Source: Streptomyces fulvoviolaceus | GTDB lineage: Bacteria; Actinomycetota; Actinomycetes; Streptomycetales; Streptomycetaceae | Reading direction: 5' to 3' | NCBI RefSeq assembly: GCF_000718165.1 | Contig: NZ_JOEY01000051.1 | Coordinates: 5,328 to 69,327 of the forward strand | Length of the DNA stretch: 64,000 bases | Part shown: in pieces, positions 7,295 through 15,889 of the stretch | Layout: each line of letters starts with the position of its first letter | Position numbering within the stretch: the stretch's first letter is position 1 | Made by a program: the position numbers and the translations under genes | The notes under the pieces: generated by a model | The model's input: the letters and a program-made list of their open reading frames with translations, nothing else | Databases searched by the model: none | Told to the model about the DNA's origin: nothing

Positions 7295-9862
7295 TCAGGC
7301 CAGTGGTGTCACCGTCACGCGGTCGATGACGGGGGCGTACGGGGAGCGCTGCCCGTACTCGTTCCTGGTGGTGCCGTCGAAGTCGGGGAGTTCGTCGGCG
7401 GTGAAGGTGACGGTGTTGGTGCCCTGACGCAGGGTGACGGGGACGGCCAGCTGCCAGAAGTTGTTGAAGTGGAAGGTGGTGGGGAACAGGACGCGGTGCG
7501 GGGCGTCCCCGTTGACGGCGATGTCCGCGTGGCGGCAGACGGGGTCCGGGTTGTAGTGCGTGCCGGGCGGCTGCTCGCCGTTGGCGTAGCGGATCGTCAG
7601 CGCGTGGCGTCCGGCGCGGTCCGCCGTCACCGTCAGGGTGAGGGCGTTCTCGGGTCCGCCGCCGACGCCGTCCACCGCCTTGCCACTCGTGGCGTACGGG
7701 TATCCGGTCACCTTCGCCACGCCGGTGAGGGCGCCTTCCGCGGCGGCGTACGCCGTGGTGGGCAGCAGGCCGCGCGAGGGGCCGACCCGCAGCCGGTCCA
7801 CGATCAGGCGTTCCGACGTCCCGGTGACCGCGATCTTGTTGATGCCGCCGGCCAGGAAGAGCGGGACAGGGCCGCGCCCGATGCGTCCGATCTCCTCGCC
7901 GTTGACGGTGAGCAGGCCTTCGCCGGGCCCGAGCAGGTCGATGGTCACCGAGGCCTCGCCGTCGGCGTCCGCGTGCGCCCAGAAGGTGACGGTGCCGCCC
8001 CGCGGGAGCACGGCGACACCGGGGCCGGAGGCGCCGCGGTGGGCGTGGCTGACACGGGTTCCGGCGCCGAGATCCGCGAACTCGGCGTCGTACACCGCGG
8101 TTTGGTCGGTGTCGCGCAGGACGAGGTCCAGCTTGTCCACGACGGCGTCGCCCTTGGTGACGCCGAGGTCCGGGTCCTGGGCCGCGAGTGTGATCCGGTG
8201 CCGTCCGGCGGTCAGCTCCACCCGGGTGTCGGTGTGACCCCAGACCGCCCACTTGTAGCCGAGCGGGAGCCGCAGTTCGCGTGGGGCCTCCCCGTCGACG
8301 CGCAGGAAGACGTTGGTGGGGCCCTGCTCGCGCACCAGATCGGCCTGGTTGTGGGAGTTCGCGAACACGCTGACGTCGTACGTCCCGGCCTCGGGGACCT
8401 CGACGTCGAAGGCGAGCACTCCGTCGGAGCCGGTGCGCAGACCGCCCACGTGGTAGCCACCGGAGGTCGCGAACTTCTCGACGTCGGAGGGCGATCCCTC
8501 GGGCCCGTTCTTCGAGTGGCCGCCGCCGGTGTACGTCGCGTCCTCGGCCTCGTACGTCCGCTGCCAACGGACCGAGGGCGGCATGGGCGCGGCGGCGTTG
8601 TCGCCGGGCGAGAGAATCACCTGGTACGCGGACATCTCGTCGAGGTCTGTCAGAGGCAACGTCACCGTGCCCTGGAGCAGGGGGAGTTCGTAGTCCAGGA
8701 CCCTCAACGGTTGGGCACACGCCCCGACTTGCCCCGTCCAGGGAATCTCCTGCACCCGGACGTGGACCGTCGCGCCGAACACCTCCGCGTCGACCCCCTC
8801 GAAGACGACGTCCGCCGCGCCGCCCGCACCGCCCAGCAGGGCCCGCGCCTGCCGCTTCTCCCTGTCCAGGGTGGCGACCCCCTGCAGCGTGTACTGCACG
8901 TTGGGATGCGGCGCGACGACCCGCACGGTGTTCCCGGTCAGCTGCCCGTAGGCGTTGAACAGCCACCACTGGCCGTTGGCCTTGTTGGCCTCCACGGCCG
9001 AGTCGTTGAGGTTGCCCGCGATGTTCCAGTAGGCGATGTCGGCGTCGACCTTCGACTCCTCGATCGCGGAGATCCACTGGATCATCTGGCCCGGCACGGA
9101 CACGTGGTAGTTGTGCGCGTACTCGTTGATGTTGACCGGCAGCGGGCCGATGCCCAACTCCCGTTCCAGCTCCCGGTACTTGGCGATGTTGGTGCGCACC
9201 TCGGCGGGCGAGGACAGCTCGTGCCAGGTCATCACGTCGGGCAGCACGTCGCGGGCCTTGGCGAACTCCAGGAAGCCCCTGACCTCGGGGTACAGGATGC
9301 AGGTGTTGGGGCCGGCGACGCGGGCGTCGGGGTCGAGGTCCTTGATGAGGTCGTACGCCGCTTTCCAGGCCGCGAAGTAGTGCCCCGGTTCGGTGCGCCA
9401 GGAGGTGCGGTCGTAGCTCCACTCCCCCTCGCCGAACATGTTGCCCTCGGGCTCGTTGAACGGGACGTACACGACGTGGGACTTCAACGCACCCAGCGTC
9501 AGGACGTGTTCGACCTGGCGGCGGACGACCTCGAGGAACCCGGCGAGCCGTTCCTCGCCGGTGGCGCCGGGCCATTCGTAGGGGAAACCGCGGTAGAAGT
9601 CGGGCAGGTAGACGTAGACGTCCTTGCCGCCCGCCGCGACGAAGGGCGGCAGGATCTCCAGGGCGTCGCCGCCGGGGTGCTGGGTGCCGTCCTGGGCCTT
9701 GGTGGTGACCGTGCGCGGGTACATGCCCTCGACGAGGGTGCGGCTGGGCACGCCGTCGCCGTAGAGGCCGTAGAGCGTGCCGCTCGCACCGCCGTGGAAG
9801 GGGCCGGTCTCGGTGCCGAGGTCGATGGTGAGCTTCTCGGGACCGGGAGCTTCGGCTGCCAC
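7295..9862 (-). CDS. Glycoside hydrolase, clan GH-A type, with C-terminal carbohydrate-binding modules, no signal peptide
   Basis: An 855-aa protein. The N-terminal TIM barrel (about 10-330) carries the acid/base Glu137 in PFNEPEG and the nucleophile Glu247 in NINEYA, a spacing usual for GH39/GH51-like retaining enzymes. After a beta-domain follow three beta-sandwich modules. One is clearly CBM6/35-like and starts at YEAEDATYTGG; a second starts at YDAEFADLG and a third at YAAAEGALTG. No Sec or Tat signal is seen, odd for a modular polysaccharide-type enzyme. It may act on imported oligosaccharides, or leave by another route. A GTG with AAGGGTGGA upstream is preferred; a GTG four codons earlier is possible. 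The substrate is unknown. Confidence 0.82.
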   Translation of the reverse strand: MAAEAPGPEKLTIDLGTETGPFHGGASGTLYGLYGDGVPSRTLVEGMYPRTVTTKAQDGTQHPGGDALEILPPFVAAGGKDVYVYLPDFYRGFPYEWPGATGEERLAGFLEVVRRQVEHVLTLGALKSHVVYVPFNEPEGNMFGEGEWSYDRTSWRTEPGHYFAAWKAAYDLIKDLDPDARVAGPNTCILYPEVRGFLEFAKARDVLPDVMTWHELSSPAEVRTNIAKYRELERELGIGPLPVNINEYAHNYHVSVPGQMIQWISAIEESKVDADIAYWNIAGNLNDSAVEANKANGQWWLFNAYGQLTGNTVRVVAPHPNVQYTLQGVATLDREKRQARALLGGAGGAADVVFEGVDAEVFGATVHVRVQEIPWTGQVGACAQPLRVLDYELPLLQGTVTLPLTDLDEMSAYQVILSPGDNAAAPMPPSVRWQRTYEAEDATYTGGGHSKNGPEGSPSDVEKFATSGGYHVGGLRTGSDGVLAFDVEVPEAGTYDVSVFANSHNQADLVREQGPTNVFLRVDGEAPRELRLPLGYKWAVWGHTDTRVELTAGRHRITLAAQDPDLGVTKGDAVVDKLDLVLRDTDQTAVYDAEFADLGAGTRVSHAHRGASGPGVAVLPRGGTVTFWAHADADGEASVTIDLLGPGEGLLTVNGEEIGRIGRGPVPLFLAGGINKIAVTGTSERLIVDRLRVGPSRGLLPTTAYAAAEGALTGVAKVTGYPYATSGKAVDGVGGGPENALTLTVTADRAGRHALTIRYANGEQPPGTHYNPDPVCRHADIAVNGDAPHRVLFPTTFHFNNFWQLAVPVTLRQGTNTVTFTADELPDFDGTTRNEYGQRSPYAPVIDRVTVTPLA

Positions 9863-9922
9863 GACATCCACCCTTCGTTCGAAATTCCGTACGCCAGTCG
9901 ATGATCCGAACCGGCCTGGTCG

Positions 9923-9952
9923 AACGTAGGAAGAACGCGTGTTCCCCGTCAA
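9923..9952 (-). promoter_or_regulatory. Predicted promoter of the glycoside hydrolase gene
   Basis: Read leftward: TTGACG (-35), 18-bp spacer, TACGTT (-10), about 60 bp before the GTG. The spacer contains GAAC-ACGC-GTTC, a short inverted repeat. Just upstream (9966-9984) CCGAAA occurs twice in tandem, as in LacI-type sugar operators. Confidence 0.55.
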
Positions 9953-9995
9953 CAGGTGGACGGCTCCGAAACTTCCGAAACCGCAGCTCGCGGGG

Positions 9996-10538
9996 TCAGA
10001 CCCGGAGCACTCCGAGGCGGCCCTCCAACTGGCCCAGCAGCTCGCCGAGCAGCGTGGAGAGTTCGTCCTGCCCCTGCGGGGACAGACCGGACAGGACGAC
10101 GGTCTCGTACGCCAGTTGCTCGGGCAGGATCCCGTCGACCAGCTCGCGCCCGGCGTCCGTGAGGCGCACATGGGCGACGCGGCGGTCGCGGGTGTCGCCG
10201 CGGCGCTCGACCAGGCCGCGCTCGGTCAGCTGCTTGAGGCGCTTGGTGACCGCGGCGCCCGAGGAGAAGGTCTCGCGGGCCAGGTCGCCGGGGGTCAACT
10301 CGTGGCCGGTGCGGCGGAGCGCGCCGAGCAGGTCGAACTCGGGGCGGCTGAGCCCGGCCCGGCGCAGCGGGGCGTCCTCGGCCTGCTGGAGGAGGGCAGC
10401 GCAGCGGTTGATGCGGCCGATGATCTCCATGGGGCCGGTGTCGAGGCCGGGGTGGACTGCCTGCCACTGCCGGACGACCGCGGCGAGCGTGTCGTTCCTC
10501 GTCACGCCGGGCGTGCTCCCCGGGTTGCCTGCCGTCAT
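9996..10538 (-). CDS. MarR family transcriptional regulator
   Basis: A 180-aa winged-helix repressor. The HTH spans LTPGDLARETFSSGAAVTKRLKQL and the wing is GLVERRGDTRDRRVAHVRLT, a textbook MarR DNA-binding region. Its ATG overlaps the FUSC stop codon (ATGA), so it is co-translated with the transporter. That arrangement usually means it senses a substrate of that transporter and represses the shared operon. A TTTAC-TC-GTAAA inverted repeat 23 bp before the operon start is the likely site. Confidence 0.92.
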   Translation of the reverse strand: MTAGNPGSTPGVTRNDTLAAVVRQWQAVHPGLDTGPMEIIGRINRCAALLQQAEDAPLRRAGLSRPEFDLLGALRRTGHELTPGDLARETFSSGAAVTKRLKQLTERGLVERRGDTRDRRVAHVRLTDAGRELVDGILPEQLAYETVVLSGLSPQGQDELSTLLGELLGQLEGRLGVLRV

Positions 10539-12214
10539 GGCCGTACGCCCTCCGTCGTCGTGTCCGTGCGCCGGTCCGGGTGCAGACCCTGGCGCCGTAC
10601 CGTCGCGGCGAGCGTACGGTGTCCGGCCTGCTCGGCGCGCACGACCCTCTCGTGGGGCAGGGCACGCTGCCACCACTCGCCGGACGCGGCCTCGACAGTG
10701 GCCCGCAGGTCGACCAGAGCGGCGGCGAGAGAGCGCCGGGCGGATTCCAGGGCGCCGGGCACGGGATGTGCCTCGGCCAGGAGCCGGGCGGCGCCTTCCC
10801 GGGAGCGGTCCACGGCGTCCACCGCGTGCTCGACGCGGTCGCCCGCGCGCCGGTTGGTGACGGCGACGGCGGCGACGAACCCGACCAGCGCACCCACCAG
10901 GGTGTCGACGAGCCGCTCGGTGATCAGCCGCCCGGGCTCCTGGAATCCGGTGAACTCGGTGATGAGCAGCGCCATCGGCGTCACACAGACGCTGCCGAGC
11001 CAGTAGTTGCGGCTGATCAGTACCTCGGCGCCGAAGTTGAAGGCGAGGCAGCACAGGACCAGGGCGGCCGGGCCGAGGTGGGCGAGCGGGACGACGGCGG
11101 CGAAGAGGAGGACGCCGGCGAGGTTGCCGACGACCCGCTGGACGCCGCGGCTCCAGGTGAGGGTGACGTTGGCCTGGTAGAGCGAGGCGGCGGTGACCAG
11201 GGCCCAGTAGGGGCGGCCGATACCGAGGGCCAGGGAGGCGTAGCCGGCGAGTGCGCAGCCGAGTGCGGTGCGCATCGCGATCGGGGTGAGCGGGCCGAGC
11301 CTGCTCCACCAGGGGCGTGCGGGCGCGGTGAGTTCGGCGTCCACGCCGAGGAGTTCGTCGGCGTCCGCCGAGAGGTGACCGGTCTGCGGGACCGGTCCGG
11401 CGCCGCGCAGTTCCCGGGCCCAGGTGCGCAGGCTGTTCGGGTCGGTATCGGCGGGTGCGGCGAGCGCGACCTCGGCGCGGACGACGAGCCGTTCGAGGGC
11501 ACGCCGGGGCTCGGTGCGGGCGCCAGCGGACAGCAGGGTCTGCCAGGCGGCCTGTACGGCGGCGGCCGCGGCGGCACGGGCCCGGGCGTGTCCGTCGCCG
11601 GTGCCGCGGGTCTCGGCGTACGCGGCGGTGGCGTTCAGCGCCTGCGCGGTGGCCCTCCGTTCCGGGCCGTGCGGGCGGAGCAGGCCGGGTGCCATGCCGA
11701 TGAGCCAGGCCCAGGCGCCCGCCGCGAGGGCCAGGGCCAGGTGGCCGGGAACCTGACCGAGGGTCTGGGGCGCGAACAGGGAGGCGGAGCTGATGAAGGT
11801 GAGGATGACATTGCCGGGCGGGCCGATCCTGGTGGCGTCGCACAGCACCTTCTGCACGGCGGCGAGCAGGGCACCGACGGTGACCAGCACGACGGCACTC
11901 TGCGTGAGCGAGGCCGCGACCAGCGCGACGGCGAGGCCCGCGACCATACCGAGGACCACCCAGGACAGGGCGCGGGCCCGGGCGGCGTACGGACGGTTGT
12001 GGGCGTAGAGCGCGCACAGGGACCCGGCCATCGTGTACATCGCCAGGTCGAGGCGGCCGAGCGCCAGCAGCGTCAGGTTGGGCGGTGCGACCGCGACGAC
12101 CACGCTCAGGGCGGGCTTGAACCAGATGTCGGACGGCCTGCCGACGCGCAGCACGCCGGTCAGCGGGAGACGGCGGCGGAGCGGGGTGTCGGAGGTGGGG
12201 GGCGCACTGCTCAT
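10535..12214 (-). CDS. FUSC family protein (aromatic-acid exporter-like)
   Basis: A 559-aa membrane protein with two clusters of about five to six hydrophobic segments (residues about 25-165 and 310-440) separated by a long soluble helical domain, the FUSC/YccS/AaeB arrangement. The family exports aromatic carboxylic acids and similar weak acids. The C-terminal 130 residues are cytoplasmic helices. The gene starts at ATG 12214 and is followed by the overlapping MarR gene. Proton-driven efflux of a plant phenolic or antibiotic is an inference from the MarR pairing. Confidence 0.85.
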   Translation of the reverse strand: MSSAPPTSDTPLRRRLPLTGVLRVGRPSDIWFKPALSVVVAVAPPNLTLLALGRLDLAMYTMAGSLCALYAHNRPYAARARALSWVVLGMVAGLAVALVAASLTQSAVVLVTVGALLAAVQKVLCDATRIGPPGNVILTFISSASLFAPQTLGQVPGHLALALAAGAWAWLIGMAPGLLRPHGPERRATAQALNATAAYAETRGTGDGHARARAAAAAAVQAAWQTLLSAGARTEPRRALERLVVRAEVALAAPADTDPNSLRTWARELRGAGPVPQTGHLSADADELLGVDAELTAPARPWWSRLGPLTPIAMRTALGCALAGYASLALGIGRPYWALVTAASLYQANVTLTWSRGVQRVVGNLAGVLLFAAVVPLAHLGPAALVLCCLAFNFGAEVLISRNYWLGSVCVTPMALLITEFTGFQEPGRLITERLVDTLVGALVGFVAAVAVTNRRAGDRVEHAVDAVDRSREGAARLLAEAHPVPGALESARRSLAAALVDLRATVEAASGEWWQRALPHERVVRAEQAGHRTLAATVRRQGLHPDRRTDTTTEGVRP

Positions 12215-12236
12215 GAGTCATGAGTTTAGCAGGTGT

Positions 12237-12248
12237 TTTACTCGTAAA
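12237..12248. promoter_or_regulatory. Candidate MarR operator of the FUSC-MarR operon
   Basis: TTTAC-TC-GTAAA is a perfect inverted repeat 23 bp upstream of the FUSC ATG, in a locally AT-rich stretch. A half-like copy (GTTTAG) lies closer to the gene. Position and symmetry fit an autorepressor site. Confidence 0.55.
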
Positions 12249-12372
12249 CCGTTGCTGCTGACCTGCTGTGCTCCATCGCACGCCCCGCGTACACCCTTGC
12301 GCTCGATTGCGCTCGATTGCGCGCCGTACGGCGCGGGCATCCCTTGACCGACCGTCGAGCGGGGAGGTGGGC

Positions 12373-12906
12373 GTGCACGGACCGGCTTCGCCCGGCTGGC
12401 TGCTGGTGGCGCTCTGTGCGGCGACCGGGGCCTATTGCCTGCTGCGGATGCGCAGCGCCGTCGATGAACAGCGCCGGGCCGCGGGCGGCGAGGCGCTCAT
12501 GGGCTTCGGCATGGCCGCGATGGCCGTACCGGCGGCGGTGTTCACGCCGCCGTCCTGGACCTGGCCCGTCTACGCGGCCGTGTTCGGCGCGGCCGCATTG
12601 CGCGCCCTGTGGGCGGCGCGGGCGAGCACACATCACCTGCACCATCTGGTGGGGGCCCTGGCCATGGTCTACATGGCGGTGGTGATGGCGGCCTCCCCCG
12701 GACACCACGCCGGTTCCGGAGTCCCGCTCCTGACAGGGGTGTTGCTCCTCTACTTCGTGGGATACGTACTGCTGTCCGGCGTACGGCTGATTCCCGTGGC
12801 CGCCGGTACGGCGGGGGCCGTCGGCTGGGGTGACCGGCCGGAGTTGGCGCGGGCGTGCCGGCTGTCCATGGGGATCGGCATGGTCGCCATGCTGCTGACC
12901 CTCTGA
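12373..12906 (+). CDS. DUF5134 domain-containing membrane protein
   Basis: A 177-aa protein with about five hydrophobic helices (roughly 8-22, 40-58, 62-78, 95-115, 125-145) and conserved histidines (THHLHHLVGAL, MAASPGHH). This is the actinobacterial DUF5134 pattern. The GTG start is chosen for the GGGGAGG site just upstream; earlier in-frame codons lack one. It lies about 95 bp before the M56 peptidase gene, a common pairing in Streptomyces. Its biochemical role is unknown; the histidine-rich membrane core invites a copper or metal-linked role, an inference only. Confidence 0.78.
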   Translation: MHGPASPGWLLVALCAATGAYCLLRMRSAVDEQRRAAGGEALMGFGMAAMAVPAAVFTPPSWTWPVYAAVFGAAALRALWAARASTHHLHHLVGALAMVYMAVVMAASPGHHAGSGVPLLTGVLLLYFVGYVLLSGVRLIPVAAGTAGAVGWGDRPELARACRLSMGIGMVAMLLTL

Positions 12907-13002
12907 CGCCGTCGGCGTGGGCGCCGTACGCAACCGTTGCCTGCGTCACTTTGAACGCACGGGCCGTACCCGTGAACGGCGCCGCACTCATAGGCTGCGC
13001 TC

Positions 13003-13935
13003 ATGATGCTCCCCGCGGCACTGTTGCTGCTCGGCGCCCTGACCGCCGTCATCGCCCCCCGGGTGCTGGCCCGGACGGACTGGGCGGACCGGGAACCGGT
13101 GCTCGCGCTGTGGATGTGGCAGTGCGTGGTGGCAGCGGTACTCCTGTGCTGCGCACTGTCGATGACGCTCAGCGCGGCGGTGGCCTGGCAGGCGGTGCGC
13201 GGCCATGTGTTCGGCTCGGCACCGCACGCCGTCGTGGAGGCCTACACGCTCGGTACGGCCGGTCCCTGGGCGGCGATGACCGCGGTGGCGCTCGCGTGCG
13301 GCGGCGTGTGGAGCGGCGCCATGCTGGTCCGTGAGGTCGCGGGGGCACGCAGCCGGCGTCGGCTGCGCCGGGCCGAACTCCTCGTCAGCGCCCCGCTGTT
13401 GCCCGGCGAGGAGCCCGGCAGCCGGCTCGTCGTCCTGGAGGGCGCGCGGCCCGACGCCTGGTGGCTGCCGGGCGCGGCTCCCCGACTCGTCCTCACCACG
13501 GCCGCGCTGCGCCGGCTGAAGGGCCGGCAGCTGGACGCCCTCGTCGCGCACGAGGAGGGTCACGCCCAGGCCCGGCACGACTGGCTGCTGCACTGCTCGG
13601 CCGCGCTGGCCGGCGGGTTTCCCCAGGTCCCGGTGTTCGCCGCGTTCCGCGACGAGATGCACCGTCTGGTCGAACTCGCCGCCGACGACATGGCCTCCCG
13701 CCGCTTCGGCCGGCAGACGACGGCCCTCGCACTGGTCGAACTCAACGAGGACCGGGGCGTGTTCGGCCCCTGCCCGACCCCGCAGGCCCATGTGCCGCAG
13801 CGGGTGCACCGGCTGCTGACCCCGCCGGACCGGCTCACGGCGGCCCGGCGGCTGCGGCTGACGGCGGTGGCCTCGCTCGTGCCGGTGGTACCGGTGCTGG
13901 TGGCGTTCGTGCCGGGGCTGCGGGCGCTGGGATAA
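13003..13935 (+). CDS. M56 family membrane metallopeptidase (BlaR1-like protease domain)
   Basis: A 310-aa integral membrane zinc protease. It has hydrophobic helices at the N-terminus, near 40-65 and 85-110, and a last one at the C-terminus. The zinc motif is His183-Glu-Glu-Gly-His187, with the downstream ELAADD supplying the third ligand. There is no penicillin-binding sensor domain, so this is the short form. Such genes usually sit beside a BlaI/CopY-type repressor, but none is present here; DUF5134 lies upstream instead. TAGGCT lies six bases before the ATG and no ribosome site is visible, implying a leaderless mRNA. Confidence 0.87.
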   Translation: MMLPAALLLLGALTAVIAPRVLARTDWADREPVLALWMWQCVVAAVLLCCALSMTLSAAVAWQAVRGHVFGSAPHAVVEAYTLGTAGPWAAMTAVALACGGVWSGAMLVREVAGARSRRRLRRAELLVSAPLLPGEEPGSRLVVLEGARPDAWWLPGAAPRLVLTTAALRRLKGRQLDALVAHEEGHAQARHDWLLHCSAALAGGFPQVPVFAAFRDEMHRLVELAADDMASRRFGRQTTALALVELNEDRGVFGPCPTPQAHVPQRVHRLLTPPDRLTAARRLRLTAVASLVPVVPVLVAFVPGLRALG

Positions 13936-14000
13936 CCGGCCCGGGCGCCGGACGGCACCGGGATTGGCCTCACGCCCCACCGGTCGGCGAGGATCGCAGT

Positions 14001-14672
14001 ATGCACACCCCGTCCGTCGACTCCCCGCCCCGCCCACCGGAGCACCGCGCCGCTGCCCGCCTCTCCGGCGTCCTTGCCCTGTGCTCCGCGCTGCTGCTCG
14101 TGCTGGTCGCGGTCGGGTGGTACCCGCTGATGACGCTCGACGACAGCATCGCCGTCACCACGCATCGCTGGGCGGTCGACGAGGACGGGATCACTCAGAC
14201 GTTCCGCATCCTGACGGACTGGGTCTGGGACCCGTGGACGATGCGCATCGTGGCCGCGGTCGCCGTGGTGTGGCTGGTGTGGCGGCACCATGCCCGCTGG
14301 ACAGCCGTATGGCTGGTGGCCACATGTGCGCTGGGCACACTGCTGCAGCAGTCGCTGAAGGCCGCGGTCGGACGCGAGCGGCCCGTCTGGTCCGACCCCG
14401 TCGACTCGGCCCACTACGCGGCCTACCCGTCGGGCCACGCCCTGACCGCCACGGTCGTCTGCGGACTGCTCCTGTGGCTGCTGCACCGGTACGGCGCCGG
14501 CCGGGCCCTGTGGCGTACGGCCGTGACCGTCGCCGTGGTCTCCGTGGCCGGCGTCGGTCTCACTCGCGTGTGGCTGGGTGTCCACTGGGCCTCGGACGTG
14601 GTGGGCGGCTGGCTGCTGGGCGCGTTGCTGGTGGCGCTGGCGGTCACGGTCCACCAGCGGTGGCGGCCGTGA
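14001..14672 (+). CDS. PAP2 family phosphatase
   Basis: A 223-aa membrane protein with six hydrophobic segments and all three motifs of the lipid phosphate phosphatase/undecaprenyl-pyrophosphatase family. These are K-AAVGRERP (motif 1), YPSGH (motif 2, catalytic His) and TRVWLGVHWASD (motif 3). It probably dephosphorylates a lipid phosphate on the outer face of the membrane. It starts at ATG 14001, 65 bp after the M56 gene. Confidence 0.9.
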   Translation: MHTPSVDSPPRPPEHRAAARLSGVLALCSALLLVLVAVGWYPLMTLDDSIAVTTHRWAVDEDGITQTFRILTDWVWDPWTMRIVAAVAVVWLVWRHHARWTAVWLVATCALGTLLQQSLKAAVGRERPVWSDPVDSAHYAAYPSGHALTATVVCGLLLWLLHRYGAGRALWRTAVTVAVVSVAGVGLTRVWLGVHWASDVVGGWLLGALLVALAVTVHQRWRP

Positions 14673-14693
14673 CCAGTGCCATGCGGGTCCGGC

Positions 14694-14990
14694 GGACCTG
14701 AGGTCGACGGTGCGGGCGGGCACCGGAGGGCGAGTGTCCGCGCCGTGGCGGACCTGGACACCTGGCCGTCCGGCCGCGGGACGGCACCGGGACGGAGCCG
14801 TTCACCTTCGTCGTCACGCCGGACGCACTGCTACGGCTCGCACCCCGTATGAGCGAGCACGCGCTGACCACGAAGTCAGCAACCAGTCCACCGACCTCGA
14901 CTCCCAGCACGCGCCCACCCACCCTTGGAGCGCGCCGGTGTCGGCGACCTCGGCTGCGATCTTCCCGAAGCGTGGAACGTGGCCCCGTAA
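14694..14990 (+). pseudogene. Degraded relic of a conserved actinobacterial hypothetical protein
   Basis: Three readable fragments lie in successive frames. The first is EPFTFVVTPDALLRLAPR and following residues from 14780. The second is EVSNQSTDLDSQ at 14872. The third is ERAGVGDLGCDLPEAWNVAP ending in TAA at 14990. From memory, an intact Streptomyces family has a TFVV-LRLAPRRSEH segment, a central stretch with a CAGG motif, then EVSNQSTGYCPDLDSW and a DRAG segment. Here the CAGG stretch is missing and two frameshifts separate the pieces. The order and orientation match decay of a single gene. The upstream limit is uncertain. Confidence 0.5.
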
Positions 14991-14999
14991 GATCACCGT

Positions 15000-15692
15000 A
15001 TGACTGCCGTGCTCTTCGACTTCTCCGGGACCCTCTTCCGTATCGAGTCCACCGAGTCATGGCTGCGGGGGGCCCTGGCTGAGGCCGAACTGGTCCTCGG
15101 CGAGGCCGAGTTGATCGCGGCCGCGCAGGCTCTGGAGCGCGTGGGCGCACTGCCCGGCGGGGCCTCCCCCAGCGAGCCGCTGCCCGACGAGGTCGCCGGT
15201 ATCTGGGAGATCCGCGACAAGAGCGCCGAGTTGCACCGGGCCGCGTACACCGGGCTCTCGCGCCAGGTCCCGCTGCCCGACCCGGCCCTGCACGACACGC
15301 TGTACGACCGGCACATGGCCCCGGCCGCCTGGCAGCCCTACCCCGACGCGGCCGAGGTGCTGCACGCGCTGCGTGAGCGCGGGATCGGTGTCGGGGTGGT
15401 CAGCAACATCGGCTGGGATCTGCGGCCGGTGTTCCGCGAGCACGGCCTCGATCCGTACGTCGACACGTACGTGCTGTCGTACGAACACGGCATCCAGAAG
15501 CCGGACCCGCGGCTGTTCGAGACGGCCTGCGCCGCGCTCGCCGCCGATCCGCGGGACGTCCTGATGGTCGGCGACGACCGGCGGGCGGACGGCGGGGCGG
15601 CGGCTCTGGGCTGCGGGGTGCACTTCGTGGACCACCTGCCGGTGACACAGCGGCCGGACGGGCTGCGACCGGTACTGGATCTGGTCGGCTGA
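15000..15692 (+). CDS. HAD family protein with DxS motif I
   Basis: A 230-aa HAD hydrolase of cap class C1. Motif I is FDFSGTLF (Asp7, with Ser at the position of the second Asp), motif II is VVSNIGW, motif III Lys lies in GIQKPDPRLF, and motif IV is MVGDDRRAD. Phosphatases of the family use the second Asp as general acid/base. Ser here makes normal phosphatase chemistry doubtful and recalls dehalogenase-type DxY variants. ATG 15000 follows TAAGAT by six bases, so a leaderless start is likely. A hairpin after the gene (15752-15776) could end transcription. Confidence 0.85.
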   Translation: MTAVLFDFSGTLFRIESTESWLRGALAEAELVLGEAELIAAAQALERVGALPGGASPSEPLPDEVAGIWEIRDKSAELHRAAYTGLSRQVPLPDPALHDTLYDRHMAPAAWQPYPDAAEVLHALRERGIGVGVVSNIGWDLRPVFREHGLDPYVDTYVLSYEHGIQKPDPRLFETACAALAADPRDVLMVGDDRRADGGAAALGCGVHFVDHLPVTQRPDGLRPVLDLVG

Positions 15693-15751
15693 ACCCGGCT
15701 GCTCGAAAACAGGGGGCCCGACCCGCACCAAAGGTAGCCTGAGGCCACCAT

Positions 15752-15776
15752 CAGGGTGGGATGCTCGCCCACCCTG
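15752..15776. terminator. Hairpin between the HAD and TetR genes
   Basis: CAGGGTGGG and CCCACCCTG form a perfect 9-bp stem with a 7-nt loop, 60 bp downstream of the HAD stop. No T-tract follows, which is usual in high-GC actinobacteria. Confidence 0.55.
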
Positions 15777-15851
15777 GACGATCCCCCGCGTCGCCCAGAG
15801 CAGGCGGCAGCCCCGACCAGGCCTTTCACGGGCCGGTCCGGACGCGCTGAG

Positions 15852-15870
15852 TATAGTTGGCTGATAGCCA
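15852..15870 (+). promoter_or_regulatory. TetR-gene promoter (-10) with overlapping operator candidate
   Basis: TATAGT at 15852-15857 is a good -10 hexamer. Directly after it TGGCT-GAT-AGCCA (15858-15870) forms an inverted repeat covering the expected start of transcription, 20 bp before the ATG. This is a classic autorepression layout. Confidence 0.6.
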
Positions 15871-15889
15871 GTCAACGCAGGAGTACAGC

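Noticed and set aside
7289..9904. 871-codon rightward open frame over the glycoside hydrolase
   Set aside because: Mirror-frame shadow; no motif, while the minus-strand product has catalytic and binding modules.
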